Assembly: GCF_027270315.1 (NCBI RefSeq)
Contig: NZ_CP114413.1
Coordinates: 6,944,001 to 7,008,000 of the forward strand
Origin: Streptomyces cinnabarinus
GTDB lineage: Bacteria > Actinomycetota > Actinomycetes > Streptomycetales > Streptomycetaceae
Direction: 5' to 3'
DNA length: 64,000 nt
In this document: positions 31,839 to 38,902 of the stretch, piece after piece
Layout: each line of letters starts with the position of its first letter
Numbering within the stretch: position 1 is the first letter of the stretch
Notes under the pieces: generated by a model
The model's input: the letters and a program-made list of their open reading frames with translations, nothing else
Told to the model about the DNA's origin: nothing
The model's database searches: none
Program-made: the position numbers and the translations under genes

Positions 31839-32740
31839 GTGAGGTCCTTTTCCGTTGGGTGTTCCGTCCGGTGGGTGCGCTCCACCGCCTGCCCCCAGTA
31901 GGTGCCGGTGAGCATCAGGGCCGCGCCGACGCCGGTGAGCGGGGTGAGGTGCTCACCGCCGAGGGCGATGCCCACCGCGACCGCCCACAGCGGCTCGGTG
32001 CCCAGCAGCAGGCTGGCCCGGCTGGCGGAGCTGCGCTGCACGGCCCAGGTCTGCGCCAGGAAGGCGAACACGCTGCAGAACAGGGCGAGATACACCAGCT
32101 GGGTCCAGGTGGCCGCGTCGGCGTGGACGAGGGTCGGCAGGTCGGCCCCGGCCGCCGGAAGGAAGAGGACGGTCCCGACGAGGGTCTGCACCGTCGTCAG
32201 GTGCAGCGGACGGATCGCCCGGCCGACGGTGAGCCGCCCGACCAGGACGACATGCCCCGCCCGCACCACCGCCGCGCCGAGCATCAGCAGATCGCCGAGG
32301 CGCGGCGCGTGGAAGCCGTTGCCGGACATCAGCAGGGCGACGGCGAGGACACACACGCCGGTGGCGGCGTAGAAGGCGGCGGGCAGTCCGCCGGAGCGGC
32401 CGGAGCGGTCGAGGAGCGGGGTGAGCACGATGGTCAGGCTGATGATGAGCCCGGCGTTGGCGGCGGTGGTGTGGGCGACGCCGTACGTCTCCACGATCAG
32501 CACCGCCGCCTGGGTCAGACCCAGCGGCACCCCGGCGCGCAGCTCCGCACGGGTCCACCGGCGCGCGCCCCGCCGGGAGAGGACGAGGCCGAGACAGGCG
32601 AGCGCGGACAGGGCGTAGCGGGCGAACAGCACCAGCAGGACGGGCAGGGCGGCGGTGGCGGTCTGGGCGGAGAGATAGCTGGATCCCCAGACGATCGCGA
32701 CCAGCAGGAGTACCGCATCGGTACGGCGGACGTCGGACAC
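31748..32740 (-). CDS. EamA/DMT-family exporter
   Basis: A 330-residue membrane protein with ten predicted hydrophobic helices in two EamA repeats. Helix 1 is LLLVAIVWGSSYLSAQTA; the second half includes YLALFCSVFAFLAQTWAVQRSSASRASLLLGTEPLWAV, the family signature. Such proteins export amino acids, purines or drugs. The last 35 residues are hydrophilic Thr/Pro/Arg repeats encoded by the 30-bp tandem repeat that overlaps the YbaK gene and are probably cytoplasmic and dispensable. It is divergent from a LysR gene (80-base gap), a standard arrangement in which the regulator controls the exporter. Confidence 0.92.
   Translation of the reverse strand: MSDVRRTDAVLLLVAIVWGSSYLSAQTATAALPVLLVLFARYALSALACLGLVLSRRGARRWTRAELRAGVPLGLTQAAVLIVETYGVAHTTAANAGLIISLTIVLTPLLDRSGRSGGLPAAFYAATGVCVLAVALLMSGNGFHAPRLGDLLMLGAAVVRAGHVVLVGRLTVGRAIRPLHLTTVQTLVGTVLFLPAAGADLPTLVHADAATWTQLVYLALFCSVFAFLAQTWAVQRSSASRASLLLGTEPLWAVAVGIALGGEHLTPLTGVGAALMLTGTYWGQAVERTHRTEHPTEKDLTCPSTTPPRTPPRDATPPRSTLKDTTPTRT
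31755..31835 (-). repeat. 30-bp tandem repeat inside two overlapping genes
   Basis: The core GGTGTCGTGTCC recurs at 31761, GGTGTCGCGTCC at 31791 and GGTGTCGTGCTC at 31821, exactly 30 bases apart. On the minus strand it encodes the N-terminal 10-residue repeats of the YbaK protein and, in another frame, the Thr/Pro/Arg-rich C terminus of the EamA transporter. The period is a multiple of three, so copy changes keep both frames. Confidence 0.8.
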
Positions 32741-32785
32741 CCCCCTACGGTGCCCCGGAACGTCCCTGAAGCCCAGTGCCAGTTT

Positions 32786-32814
32786 CTTAAACGATCTTTT
32801 AGCACTCCTACACT
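32786..32814 (+). promoter_or_regulatory. LysR-type operator-like inverted repeat with promoter
   Basis: CTTAAACGATCTTTTAG (32786-32802) has imperfect CTnAAA/TTTnAG arms and lies between the divergent EamA and LysR genes. TACACT (32809-32814) is a good -10 box, 17 bases after CTTAAA, and only 6 bases separate it from the LysR ATG. The LysR transcript may therefore be leaderless. Confidence 0.45.
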
Positions 32815-32820
32815 GAGAGG

Positions 32821-33726
32821 ATGGACGAACGGCAGCTGAGGATCCTGCGCGAGTTGGGTGAGCTGGGCAGTGTCACGGCGGTCGCCGAGGCGCTGCTGGT
32901 GACCCCGTCGGCGATCTCCCAGCAGCTCCGGCTGCTCCAGCGGGCGATCCCGGTACCGCTCACCGAGCGGCATGGCAGACGGCTGGTGCTGACCGACGCC
33001 GGGCAGGCGCTGGCGGGCGCCGCGGTGGAGGTGGAGACGGCGCTGGCGCGCGCCCGGGGCAGCGTCGAGGAGTTCGTGGGGCGCCCGGACGGGGAGGTGT
33101 CGGTGGCGGCGTTCCACAGCGCGGGCGGCTCCTTCTTCCCGCTGCTGCTGCGGGCGCTGGCCGGTCCCGGCAAGCCGGTGCCGAGGCTCGCCGACGAGGA
33201 CGTACCGCAGGAGGACTTCCCGCGCCTGACACGGGAGTACGACATCGTCCTCGCGCACCGTCTGGAGCATGCCCCGCCCTGGCCGGACACGGTCACGGTG
33301 ACCACGCTGCTGCGGGAACCGCTGGACGTGGCCATGCCCAAGGAGCATCCGCTGGCCGCGAAGCGCCGGGTCACCCCGCGCGATGTGGCCGACGAGCCGT
33401 GGATCACCGTGCACGACGGGTTTCCGGTGATGGCGACGATCGACGCGATCGCGGCGGCCGCCGGGCGGCGGCTCCGTCTCGCCCACCGCATCAACGAGTT
33501 CGCGGTGGTGGCCGAGGCCGTGGCCGCGGGCGGGGGCATCGCCCTGATGCCCCGCTGGACCATGCGCCCGCACCCCGCCCTGACCCTCAGACCCCTCAGC
33601 GGAGTCCGGGCGAGACGCCATATCGATGCCCTGTACCGCCCCGAGCGCATCGCGCGGAAGGCGGTCCGTACGGTGCTGGCCGAACTGCGCCACGCGGCCC
33701 GTTCGATCCAGGCGGCCGAGACCTGA
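32821..33726 (+). CDS. LysR-family transcriptional regulator
   Basis: A 301-residue regulator starting MDERQLRILRELGELGSV. The helix-turn-helix (VTPSAISQQLRLLQRAIPVPLTERHGRRLVLT) is canonical. The effector domain (90-300) contains MPKEHPLAAKRRVTPRDVADEPWITV and the AVAAGGGIALMPRW segment. There is no room for a standard Shine-Dalgarno site between the likely -10 box and the ATG. It is divergent from the EamA exporter, which it most likely controls, perhaps in response to the exported compound. It is convergent with the APH gene across 18 bases. Confidence 0.9.
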   Translation: MDERQLRILRELGELGSVTAVAEALLVTPSAISQQLRLLQRAIPVPLTERHGRRLVLTDAGQALAGAAVEVETALARARGSVEEFVGRPDGEVSVAAFHSAGGSFFPLLLRALAGPGKPVPRLADEDVPQEDFPRLTREYDIVLAHRLEHAPPWPDTVTVTTLLREPLDVAMPKEHPLAAKRRVTPRDVADEPWITVHDGFPVMATIDAIAAAAGRRLRLAHRINEFAVVAEAVAAGGGIALMPRWTMRPHPALTLRPLSGVRARRHIDALYRPERIARKAVRTVLAELRHAARSIQAAET

Positions 33727-33744
33727 GAATGCCCCGGCCACGGC

Positions 33745-34608
33745 TCAGAACGGATACCACCGCACCGTCTCGTCCCCGTCCCGCAGGGAGGCCACCCGGC
33801 GGCGGAACTCCGCGAGGGCCTTGGGGTTGCTCGGTGCGTGCTGGGACACCCAGGCGCAGCTCGCCGTCTCCCGGGCGCCCCGCAGCACCGGGCAGCCCGC
33901 CCACTCGCGCACATCCCAGCCGTAGGCGGCGACGAAGGAGTCGTAGGCCGCTGCGGACAGGCCGTACCGGTCGCGGGACAGGGCCATGACGACCAGGTCG
34001 TGCTCCCGGAAGTCGGTGGAGAAGGTCTCCAGGTCGACCAGGACGGGGCCGTCGGGGCCGGCGTGGACGTTGCGGGGGAGGGCGTCGCCGTGGATCGGGC
34101 CCGGCGGCAGGTGGGGGGTGAGGCGGCTCGCCGCGTCCGCGAAACCGTCCCGGCGCTCGCGCAGATACGCCGCGTCCGCCGGGTCGATGGCGTCGCCGGC
34201 CAGCCGCAGCCAGCGCTCCACCCCGCCGAGCAGATCACGCGGGGGCAGCGCGAAGGGCGGCGCGGGCAGGGCGTGCACGACCCGTAGGAGTTCGGCCAAA
34301 TCGCGGGGCTCCGCCGGGCGTACCGGATCCGGCAGCCGGTGCCACACCGTCACCGGGTGTCCCTCGGTCAGCAGCGGCTCGGGCTCGGCCGCCCGGACCG
34401 CCGGCACGCCCGCCTTCGCCAGCCACAGCGCGATGTCGAGTTCACGCCGGGCCCGGTCCAGCAGCTCGGCGTCCCGGCCCACCTTGACGACCAGGTCACC
34501 GGCGGCGAACACGGCGTTCTCGCCCAGGGCGAGGAGAGCGGCGTCCCGCGCCGGGCCGGGCAGCACGCCCGCCGCGGCGAGCACCTCACGGGCCCGCGTC
34601 TCGTCCAT
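33745..34608 (-). CDS. Aminoglycoside/choline-kinase-type phosphotransferase
   Basis: A 287-residue APH-fold kinase starting at ATG 34608 behind GGAGG. Unlike the protein at 14447, its active site is intact: nucleotide-binding Lys in GDLVVKVGRD, catalytic HGDALPRN (near residue 185) and the metal Asp in VLVDLETFSTDFREHDLV. Its sequence is closest to actinobacterial phosphotransferases of unknown substrate that may act on small alcohols, antibiotics or sugars. The C-terminal part contains the frequent DREHDL and YGWDVREWAG segments. It lies alone on its strand between the LysR gene and the sugar ABC importer. No specific resistance phenotype can be assigned. Confidence 0.9.
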   Translation of the reverse strand: MDETRAREVLAAAGVLPGPARDAALLALGENAVFAAGDLVVKVGRDAELLDRARRELDIALWLAKAGVPAVRAAEPEPLLTEGHPVTVWHRLPDPVRPAEPRDLAELLRVVHALPAPPFALPPRDLLGGVERWLRLAGDAIDPADAAYLRERRDGFADAASRLTPHLPPGPIHGDALPRNVHAGPDGPVLVDLETFSTDFREHDLVVMALSRDRYGLSAAAYDSFVAAYGWDVREWAGCPVLRGARETASCAWVSQHAPSNPKALAEFRRRVASLRDGDETVRWYPF

Positions 34609-34779
34609 CGTCCGCCTCCATGTCGCCCTCGGTGCGTGGTCATCCGTCGGCCAGTCTCGCATTCGTACAGGTCGGCACGTGTGCGCGGTGTCTTGACGGC
34701 CCATCCGCCTGTCACGACCATGACCAAACCCAGTCCGAGATCGTCAGACTGTCCCTGGCCGCAGCGAGGAGTCGATCGG

Positions 34780-35697
34780 GTGAGCTTGGTGACCGCGAAG
34801 CGGCGGCCGGCGTCGGCGCCAGGCGGGCCGCGCGCGGGCGGGGCCTGGTTCCTCGTACTGCCCGCGCTGATCCCGATCCTGCTGCTGAGCGTCGGACCGC
34901 TGCTGTACGGGATCCTGCTGGCCTTCACCGACTCCCAGTCCGGCCGCACCCAGCCCACGCAGTGGATCGGCGGTCTCAACTTCCGGGATCTGCTGCACGA
35001 CACCCTGTTCTGGGAGTCGTTCCGCATCGGCCTGGTCTGGGCCGTCGGGGTCACCGTCCCGCAGTTCCTGCTCGCGCTCGGCCTCGCCCTGCTCCTCAAC
35101 CAGGACCTACGGCTGCGCTGGCTGGCCCGCGCCCTCGCGATCGTCCCCTGGGCCATGCCGGAGGTCGTGGTCGGGGTGATGTGGCGGCTGGTCTACAACC
35201 CGGACGCGGGCATCCTCAACGAGACCCTGCGCGACCTGGGCCTCGGCGACGGCCGCGACTGGCTCAGCGGCCTCGCCACCGCCCTGCCCGCCGTCATCGT
35301 CGTCGGCGTCTGGGCCGGGATGCCGACTACCACCGTCGCCCTGCTCGCCGGCCTCCAGAACACCCCGCGCGAGCTGCACGAGGCCGCCGCCATGGACGGC
35401 GCGGGCGCCTGGCGCCGCTTCTGGACCGTCACCTGGCCCGCCCTCAGACCCGTCGCCCTCGCCATCACGGCGCTCAACTTCATCTGGAACTTCAACTCGT
35501 TCGCGCTGGTCTACGTCCTCACCGGCGGCGGCCCCGGCGGCCGCACCCGGCTGCCGATGCTCTTCGCCTACGAAGAGGCCTTCCGCTACGGCCAGTTCGG
35601 CTACGCGGCGGCGATGGGCTGTGTGATGGTCGCCCTGATCTCGATCCTGCTCGCCCTGTTCCTGGTGGGCCGACTGCGAGGAGGCGAGGAGACATGA
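34780..35697 (+). CDS. Sugar ABC transporter permease (MalF type)
   Basis: A 305-residue permease with a GTG start at 34780 behind GAGGAG. After a basic N terminus it has six hydrophobic helices, beginning GAWFLVLPALIPILLLSVGPLLYG. The EAA loop that contacts the ATPase is present (HEAAAMDGAGAWRRFWTVTWP, near residue 200). It forms the first gene of a three-gene sugar importer (permease, permease, binding protein) joined by ATGA and TGATG overlaps. No ATPase gene is present; in Streptomyces such importers usually share the ATPase MsiK encoded elsewhere. The binding protein resembles those for oligosaccharides. No LacI-type repressor gene is adjacent. Confidence 0.94.
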   Translation: MSLVTAKRRPASAPGGPRAGGAWFLVLPALIPILLLSVGPLLYGILLAFTDSQSGRTQPTQWIGGLNFRDLLHDTLFWESFRIGLVWAVGVTVPQFLLALGLALLLNQDLRLRWLARALAIVPWAMPEVVVGVMWRLVYNPDAGILNETLRDLGLGDGRDWLSGLATALPAVIVVGVWAGMPTTTVALLAGLQNTPRELHEAAAMDGAGAWRRFWTVTWPALRPVALAITALNFIWNFNSFALVYVLTGGGPGGRTRLPMLFAYEEAFRYGQFGYAAAMGCVMVALISILLALFLVGRLRGGEET

Positions 35698-36527
35698 GGA
35701 CGAGCACCACGGCCCGTGTGGGCCAGTACGCGGCCCTCCTGGCGTATCTCGTGTTCCTCGCCTTCCCCTTCCTCTGGCTGATCTCCACCGCGTTCAAGCC
35801 GCCCCGCGAACTCGGCAGCCTGCACCCCACCTGGATCCCCGAGCACCCCACCCTCGACAACTTCCGCCAGGCCTTCGACGAACAGCCCCTCCTGGAAGCC
35901 GCGTCGAACTCCCTCGTCGCCGCCTTCTCCGCCGCCCTGATCGCCGTACTGATCGCGACCCCCATGGCCTACGTCATCGCCCGCCGCCGCACCCCGCTCG
36001 CCCGCGCCGCGACCGGCTGGGTCGTGGTCAGCCAGGCGTTCCCGCTGGTCCTGGTGATCATCCCGCTGTTCCTGGTGCTGAAGGAACTCCGCCTGATCAA
36101 CTCCCTGTTCGGGCTGATCCTGGTCTACGTCGTCTGGGCGCTGCCCTTCGCGCTGTGGATGCTCGTGGGGTACGTCCGGGCCGTGCCGACCGAGCTGGAG
36201 GAGGCCGCCGCCGTCGACGGGGCCGGGCGGCTGCGCACCCTCGTCTCGGTCGTCGCGCCGCTGCTCGCGCCGGGCATCGCGGCGACCGCGCTGTTCGCCT
36301 TCGTCACCGCGTGGAACGAGTTCTTCTTCGCGCTGGTCCTGCTGAAGACCCCCGAGAAACAGACGCTTCCGGTGATCCTCACCCACTTCATCGGCGCCGA
36401 GGGCGTCGCCGACCTCGGCCCGCTGGCCGCCGCGGCCTTCCTCGCGACCCTGCCCTCGCTCCTCGTCTTCGCGGTCATCCAGCGCCGGATCACCGGTGGC
36501 ATGCTCGCCGGGGCGGTGAAGAGCTGA
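35694..36527 (+). CDS. Sugar ABC transporter permease (MalG type)
   Basis: A 277-residue permease whose ATG overlaps the stop of the MalF-type gene. It has six hydrophobic helices (first: YAALLAYLVFLAFPFLWLIST) and the EAA motif EEAAAVDGAGRLRTLVSVVAPLLAP near residue 180, preceded by the MLVGYVRAVPTELEE segment. It pairs with the upstream permease to form the membrane channel of a carbohydrate importer. The ribosome binding site GAGGAGGCGAGGAG lies inside the preceding gene, as expected for translational coupling. Its stop overlaps the start of the binding-protein gene by one base pair group (TGATG). Confidence 0.95.
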   Translation: MRTSTTARVGQYAALLAYLVFLAFPFLWLISTAFKPPRELGSLHPTWIPEHPTLDNFRQAFDEQPLLEAASNSLVAAFSAALIAVLIATPMAYVIARRRTPLARAATGWVVVSQAFPLVLVIIPLFLVLKELRLINSLFGLILVYVVWALPFALWMLVGYVRAVPTELEEAAAVDGAGRLRTLVSVVAPLLAPGIAATALFAFVTAWNEFFFALVLLKTPEKQTLPVILTHFIGAEGVADLGPLAAAAFLATLPSLLVFAVIQRRITGGMLAGAVKS

Positions 36528-37798
36528 TGCGCGCCCGCTGGGTCCTCGTCCTGCTGCTCCTCCTCGCGGGCTGCACGGGCGGCGGCGACTCCGCGGACGG
36601 CCCGGTCACCCTGCGCTTCCAGTCCCTCGCCTGGCAGGAGGAGTCCGTCGCGGTCAACCAGGAGCTGTTGAAGGAGTGGAACGCCAGTCATCCGGACGTC
36701 AAGGTCGAGTACGTCCAGGGCAGTTGGGACAGCGTCCACGACCAGCTGCTCACCGCCTTCGAGGGCGGCGAGGCGCCGGACATCATCCACGACGCCTCCG
36801 ACGACCTCGCGGACTTCGCCTACGGCGGCTATCTCGCCGACCTGACCGACCTGCTGCCCGAGCGCCTCAAGTCCGACATCCCGGAGCGCAGTTGGGACAC
36901 GGCGACCTTCGGGGAGGGCGTCTACGGCGTGCCCTTCCTCCAGGAGCCCCGGGTCCTCATCGCCAACGCGGCCTGGCTGAAGGAGTCGGGCGTACGGATC
37001 CCGACGCCCGAACGGCCATGGAGCTGGGCGGAGTTCAGGGCGATCACCGAGGAGCTGAGCGGGGACGGGAAGTACGGCGTGGCCTGGCCGCTGAAGGACC
37101 CGGTCTCCGCCACCCTCAACCTCTCGCTCTCCGCCGGCGGGCAGTTGCTCCACCGCGGTGCCGACGGAAAGGTCACCGTCCGCTTCGAGGCCGCCGACGA
37201 GGTGCTGCCGCGGATCGTCCACGACCAGGTCAACACCGACCGCAGCGCGTCGCCCACCACACTGGGCAGCGGTGGCTCGGACACCCTGCCCGGCTTCTTC
37301 GGCGGCCGGTACGCGATGGTCCCGCTCGGCTTCTCCTACCGCCAGCAGATCGTGCAGCAGGCCCCCGAGGGCTTCGACTGGCAGGTGCTGCCCGCCCCGG
37401 CGGGCGCGGACGGGCTCACCCAGGGCGTCAGCCCGCAGACCCTCTCCATCGCCGAGGACAGTCCGCACCAGCGGGAGGCGGCCGACTTCATCGACTTCCT
37501 GCTCCAGCCCCGGAACATGGTCCGGCTCGCCCTCGGTGACTGGATGCTGCCCACCGGCACCGCGGCACTGAAGGACCCGGCGCTGCACACCGAGGAACAC
37601 GACTGGGCCACCGGTACGGCCCTCGCCGGCCATCTGCACCCGGCACCCGCCCAGTCCGTACGGGGCTACCCGGAGTGGAAGGACAAGGTGGCCACCCCCG
37701 CCCTCCAGGAGTACTACAGCGGCGCGATCGGCCTCACCGAGCTGCGCGAGCGGCTGGAGGAGGACGGGAACCTGGTGCTCGCCCGCTATCAGCGCTGA
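36527..37798 (+). CDS. Sugar ABC transporter substrate-binding lipoprotein
   Basis: A 423-residue family 1 extracellular solute-binding protein. The signal peptide ends in the lipobox LLAGC (Cys at residue 16), so it is anchored to the membrane as a lipoprotein. The mature part shows the typical WNASHPDVKVEYVQGSW, FEGGEAPDIIHDAS, YGVPFLQEPRVLIANAAWL and FGGRYAMVPLGF segments of cluster B/carbohydrate-binding proteins. Placement as the last gene of the cassette (permeases first) is less common than binding protein first. The ligand is probably an oligosaccharide, but cannot be read from the sequence. The next gene begins after the strong promoter of the resistance locus. Confidence 0.93.
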   Translation: MRARWVLVLLLLLAGCTGGGDSADGPVTLRFQSLAWQEESVAVNQELLKEWNASHPDVKVEYVQGSWDSVHDQLLTAFEGGEAPDIIHDASDDLADFAYGGYLADLTDLLPERLKSDIPERSWDTATFGEGVYGVPFLQEPRVLIANAAWLKESGVRIPTPERPWSWAEFRAITEELSGDGKYGVAWPLKDPVSATLNLSLSAGGQLLHRGADGKVTVRFEAADEVLPRIVHDQVNTDRSASPTTLGSGGSDTLPGFFGGRYAMVPLGFSYRQQIVQQAPEGFDWQVLPAPAGADGLTQGVSPQTLSIAEDSPHQREAADFIDFLLQPRNMVRLALGDWMLPTGTAALKDPALHTEEHDWATGTALAGHLHPAPAQSVRGYPEWKDKVATPALQEYYSGAIGLTELRERLEEDGNLVLARYQR

Positions 37799-37808
37799 CG
37801 TAATTCGG

Positions 37809-37838
37809 TTGTGGGCCCGGACTCCGCCCGCCTAGCGT
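37809..37838 (+). promoter_or_regulatory. Promoter of the erm leader-peptide transcript
   Basis: TTGTGG (37809-37814) and TAGCGT (37833-37838) are separated by 18 bases, a vegetative-type promoter. The expected start of transcription, about seven bases after the -10 box, falls at 37845-37846, the first base of the leader GTG. There is no Shine-Dalgarno sequence before that GTG, so the leader appears leaderless at the mRNA level. Confidence 0.65.
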
Positions 37839-37845
37839 GCCGTCC

Positions 37846-37959
37846 GTGGGAGCCTTCAACGCGATCTTCATCTCCGGTCTCGGCCGGGGCTGCACGCACT
37901 CCATCCGGATGCGCCGCGGCCTCGGAGCCCTGACCGGCCCGGGGAGCCTCACCCGCTGA
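37846..37959 (+). CDS. Erm leader peptide (macrolide-sensing, 37 residues)
   Basis: A 37-codon open frame from GTG 37846 to TGA 37957-37959, 93 bases before the methyltransferase gene. Residues 1-10 read (V/M)GAFNAIFIS, like the start of ErmCL (MGIFSIFVIS), whose IFVI segment causes erythromycin-dependent ribosome stalling. Residues 17-23 read THSIRMR, like the THSMRLR arrest motif of ErmDL. Both types act in the exit tunnel next to a bound macrolide. The peptide probably has no function beyond sensing the drug; stalling would refold the RNA downstream and turn on the methyltransferase. It is too short and too close to the promoter to be a normal gene. The stalling role is inferred from motif similarity. 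Confidence 0.8.
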   Translation: MGAFNAIFISGLGRGCTHSIRMRRGLGALTGPGSLTR

Positions 37960-38044
37960 TCCAGCGACCGCCCCCGCACTTCCTTCTCTGTCTTCCGGTC
38001 AGGGCCTTCGGCTGCCGATTTCCCCTTTCCCGGAAGACAAGGAC
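37927..38044 (+). promoter_or_regulatory. Attenuator: two mutually exclusive RNA helices before erm
   Basis: Helix A pairs GCCCTGACCGG (37927-37937, in the leader frame) with CCGGTCAGGGC (37996-38006), 11 bp without mismatch. Helix B pairs GTCTTCCGG (37991-37999) with CCGGAAGAC (38031-38039), 9 bp without mismatch. They share 37996-37999 and cannot coexist. Helix B ends one base before the Shine-Dalgarno AAGGA (38040-38044). If helix A forms, the region before AAGGA is free. A ribosome stalled with Met22 in the P site would reach about 37925, just short of helix A. Confidence 0.75.
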
Positions 38045-38052
38045 CGCAGGCC

Positions 38053-38865
38053 ATGGCCCGCCCCACGCGTGTTTCCCGCGCGCTCTCGCAGAACTTCCTC
38101 GCCGACCGCGCCACCGCCGATCGCTTCGCCCGCATCGCCGTCCCGCCCGGCCACCGCCCCGCCCTGCTGCTCGAAGTCGGCGCCGGAAAGGGCGCGCTGA
38201 CCGCCGTACTCGCCCCCCGCTGTCACGAGCTGCGCGCCTACGAGATCGACTCCCGGCTCCTGCCGGGACTGTGTACCCGCTTCTCCGCCGCACCCCAAGT
38301 GCACGTCATCGGCGGTGACTTCCTCGCCGCCCGGCCCCCGCGGACCCCCTTCTCGGTCGCCGGGAACGTCCCCTTCTCGCGGACCGCCGACATCGTCGAC
38401 TGGTGTCTGCGCGCCCTCGCCCTCACCGACGCCACCCTGATCACCCAGCTGGAGTACGCGCGCAAACGCACCGGCGACTACGGGAGCTGGACCCTGCTGA
38501 CCGTGCGCAGCTGGCCGCGTCACGAGTGGCGGCTGGTCGGACGTGTCGCCCGGACCCGGTTCCGGCCCGCGCCCCGGGTGGACGCCGGGATCCTGCGCAT
38601 CGAGCGGCGCCCCACCCCGCTGCTCGGACCCGCCGAGCAGGCGAGCTGGCGGCACCTCGTCGAACTGGGCTTCTCGGGGGTGGGCGGCTCCTTGCACGCC
38701 TCCCTGCGCCGCGTTCATCCCGGGCGCCGGGTGGACGCGGCGTTCCACGCGGCGGGCCTGGACCGGCGGGTCCTGGTGGGGGAGGTGGCGCCGGAGCGGT
38801 GGCTTCGGCTGCATTGGTCACTGCAGGGGTCGCGGCATGGGTCACGCCATGGATCACCGAGTTAG
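38053..38865 (+). CDS. erm: Erm-type 23S rRNA adenine N-6 methyltransferase
   Basis: A 270-residue Rossmann-fold methyltransferase of the KsgA/Erm family. It methylates A2058 of 23S rRNA and so gives resistance to macrolides, lincosamides and streptogramin B. The sequence SQNFLADR (near residue 12) is the family start motif, the SAM-binding loop is LLEVGAGKGALT (near residue 40), and the target-adenine motif is NVPFSRT (near 105). The position directly before a macrolide glycosyltransferase is that of lrm in Streptomyces lividans (a monomethylating Erm, ErmO class), so this is probably its homologue. Expression is probably inducible through the leader peptide and attenuator upstream. The C-terminal 15 residues are basic and low in complexity (GSRHGSRHGSPS). 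Confidence 0.93.
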   Translation: MARPTRVSRALSQNFLADRATADRFARIAVPPGHRPALLLEVGAGKGALTAVLAPRCHELRAYEIDSRLLPGLCTRFSAAPQVHVIGGDFLAARPPRTPFSVAGNVPFSRTADIVDWCLRALALTDATLITQLEYARKRTGDYGSWTLLTVRSWPRHEWRLVGRVARTRFRPAPRVDAGILRIERRPTPLLGPAEQASWRHLVELGFSGVGGSLHASLRRVHPGRRVDAAFHAAGLDRRVLVGEVAPERWLRLHWSLQGSRHGSRHGSPS

Positions 38866-38895
38866 TTGCACGAGACGTCTCGTCTCGTTTACTCT
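38866..38895 (+). promoter_or_regulatory. Promoter of mgt with a 12-bp palindromic operator in the spacer
   Basis: TTGCAC (38866-38871) and TACTCT (38890-38895) are 18 bases apart. The spacer contains the perfect palindrome CGAGACGTCTCG (38871-38882), similar to TetR-type operators. Transcription would start about 38902, next to the ATG at 38903, and there is no Shine-Dalgarno site, so the transcript is probably leaderless. The promoter begins immediately after the erm stop. Confidence 0.6.
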
Positions 38896-38902
38896 CGTGC
38901 CC

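Noticed and set aside
31266..32740. YbaK and EamA as one frameshifted gene
   Set aside because: Both proteins are complete with their own domains; the overlap is explained by repeat growth and not by a broken fusion.
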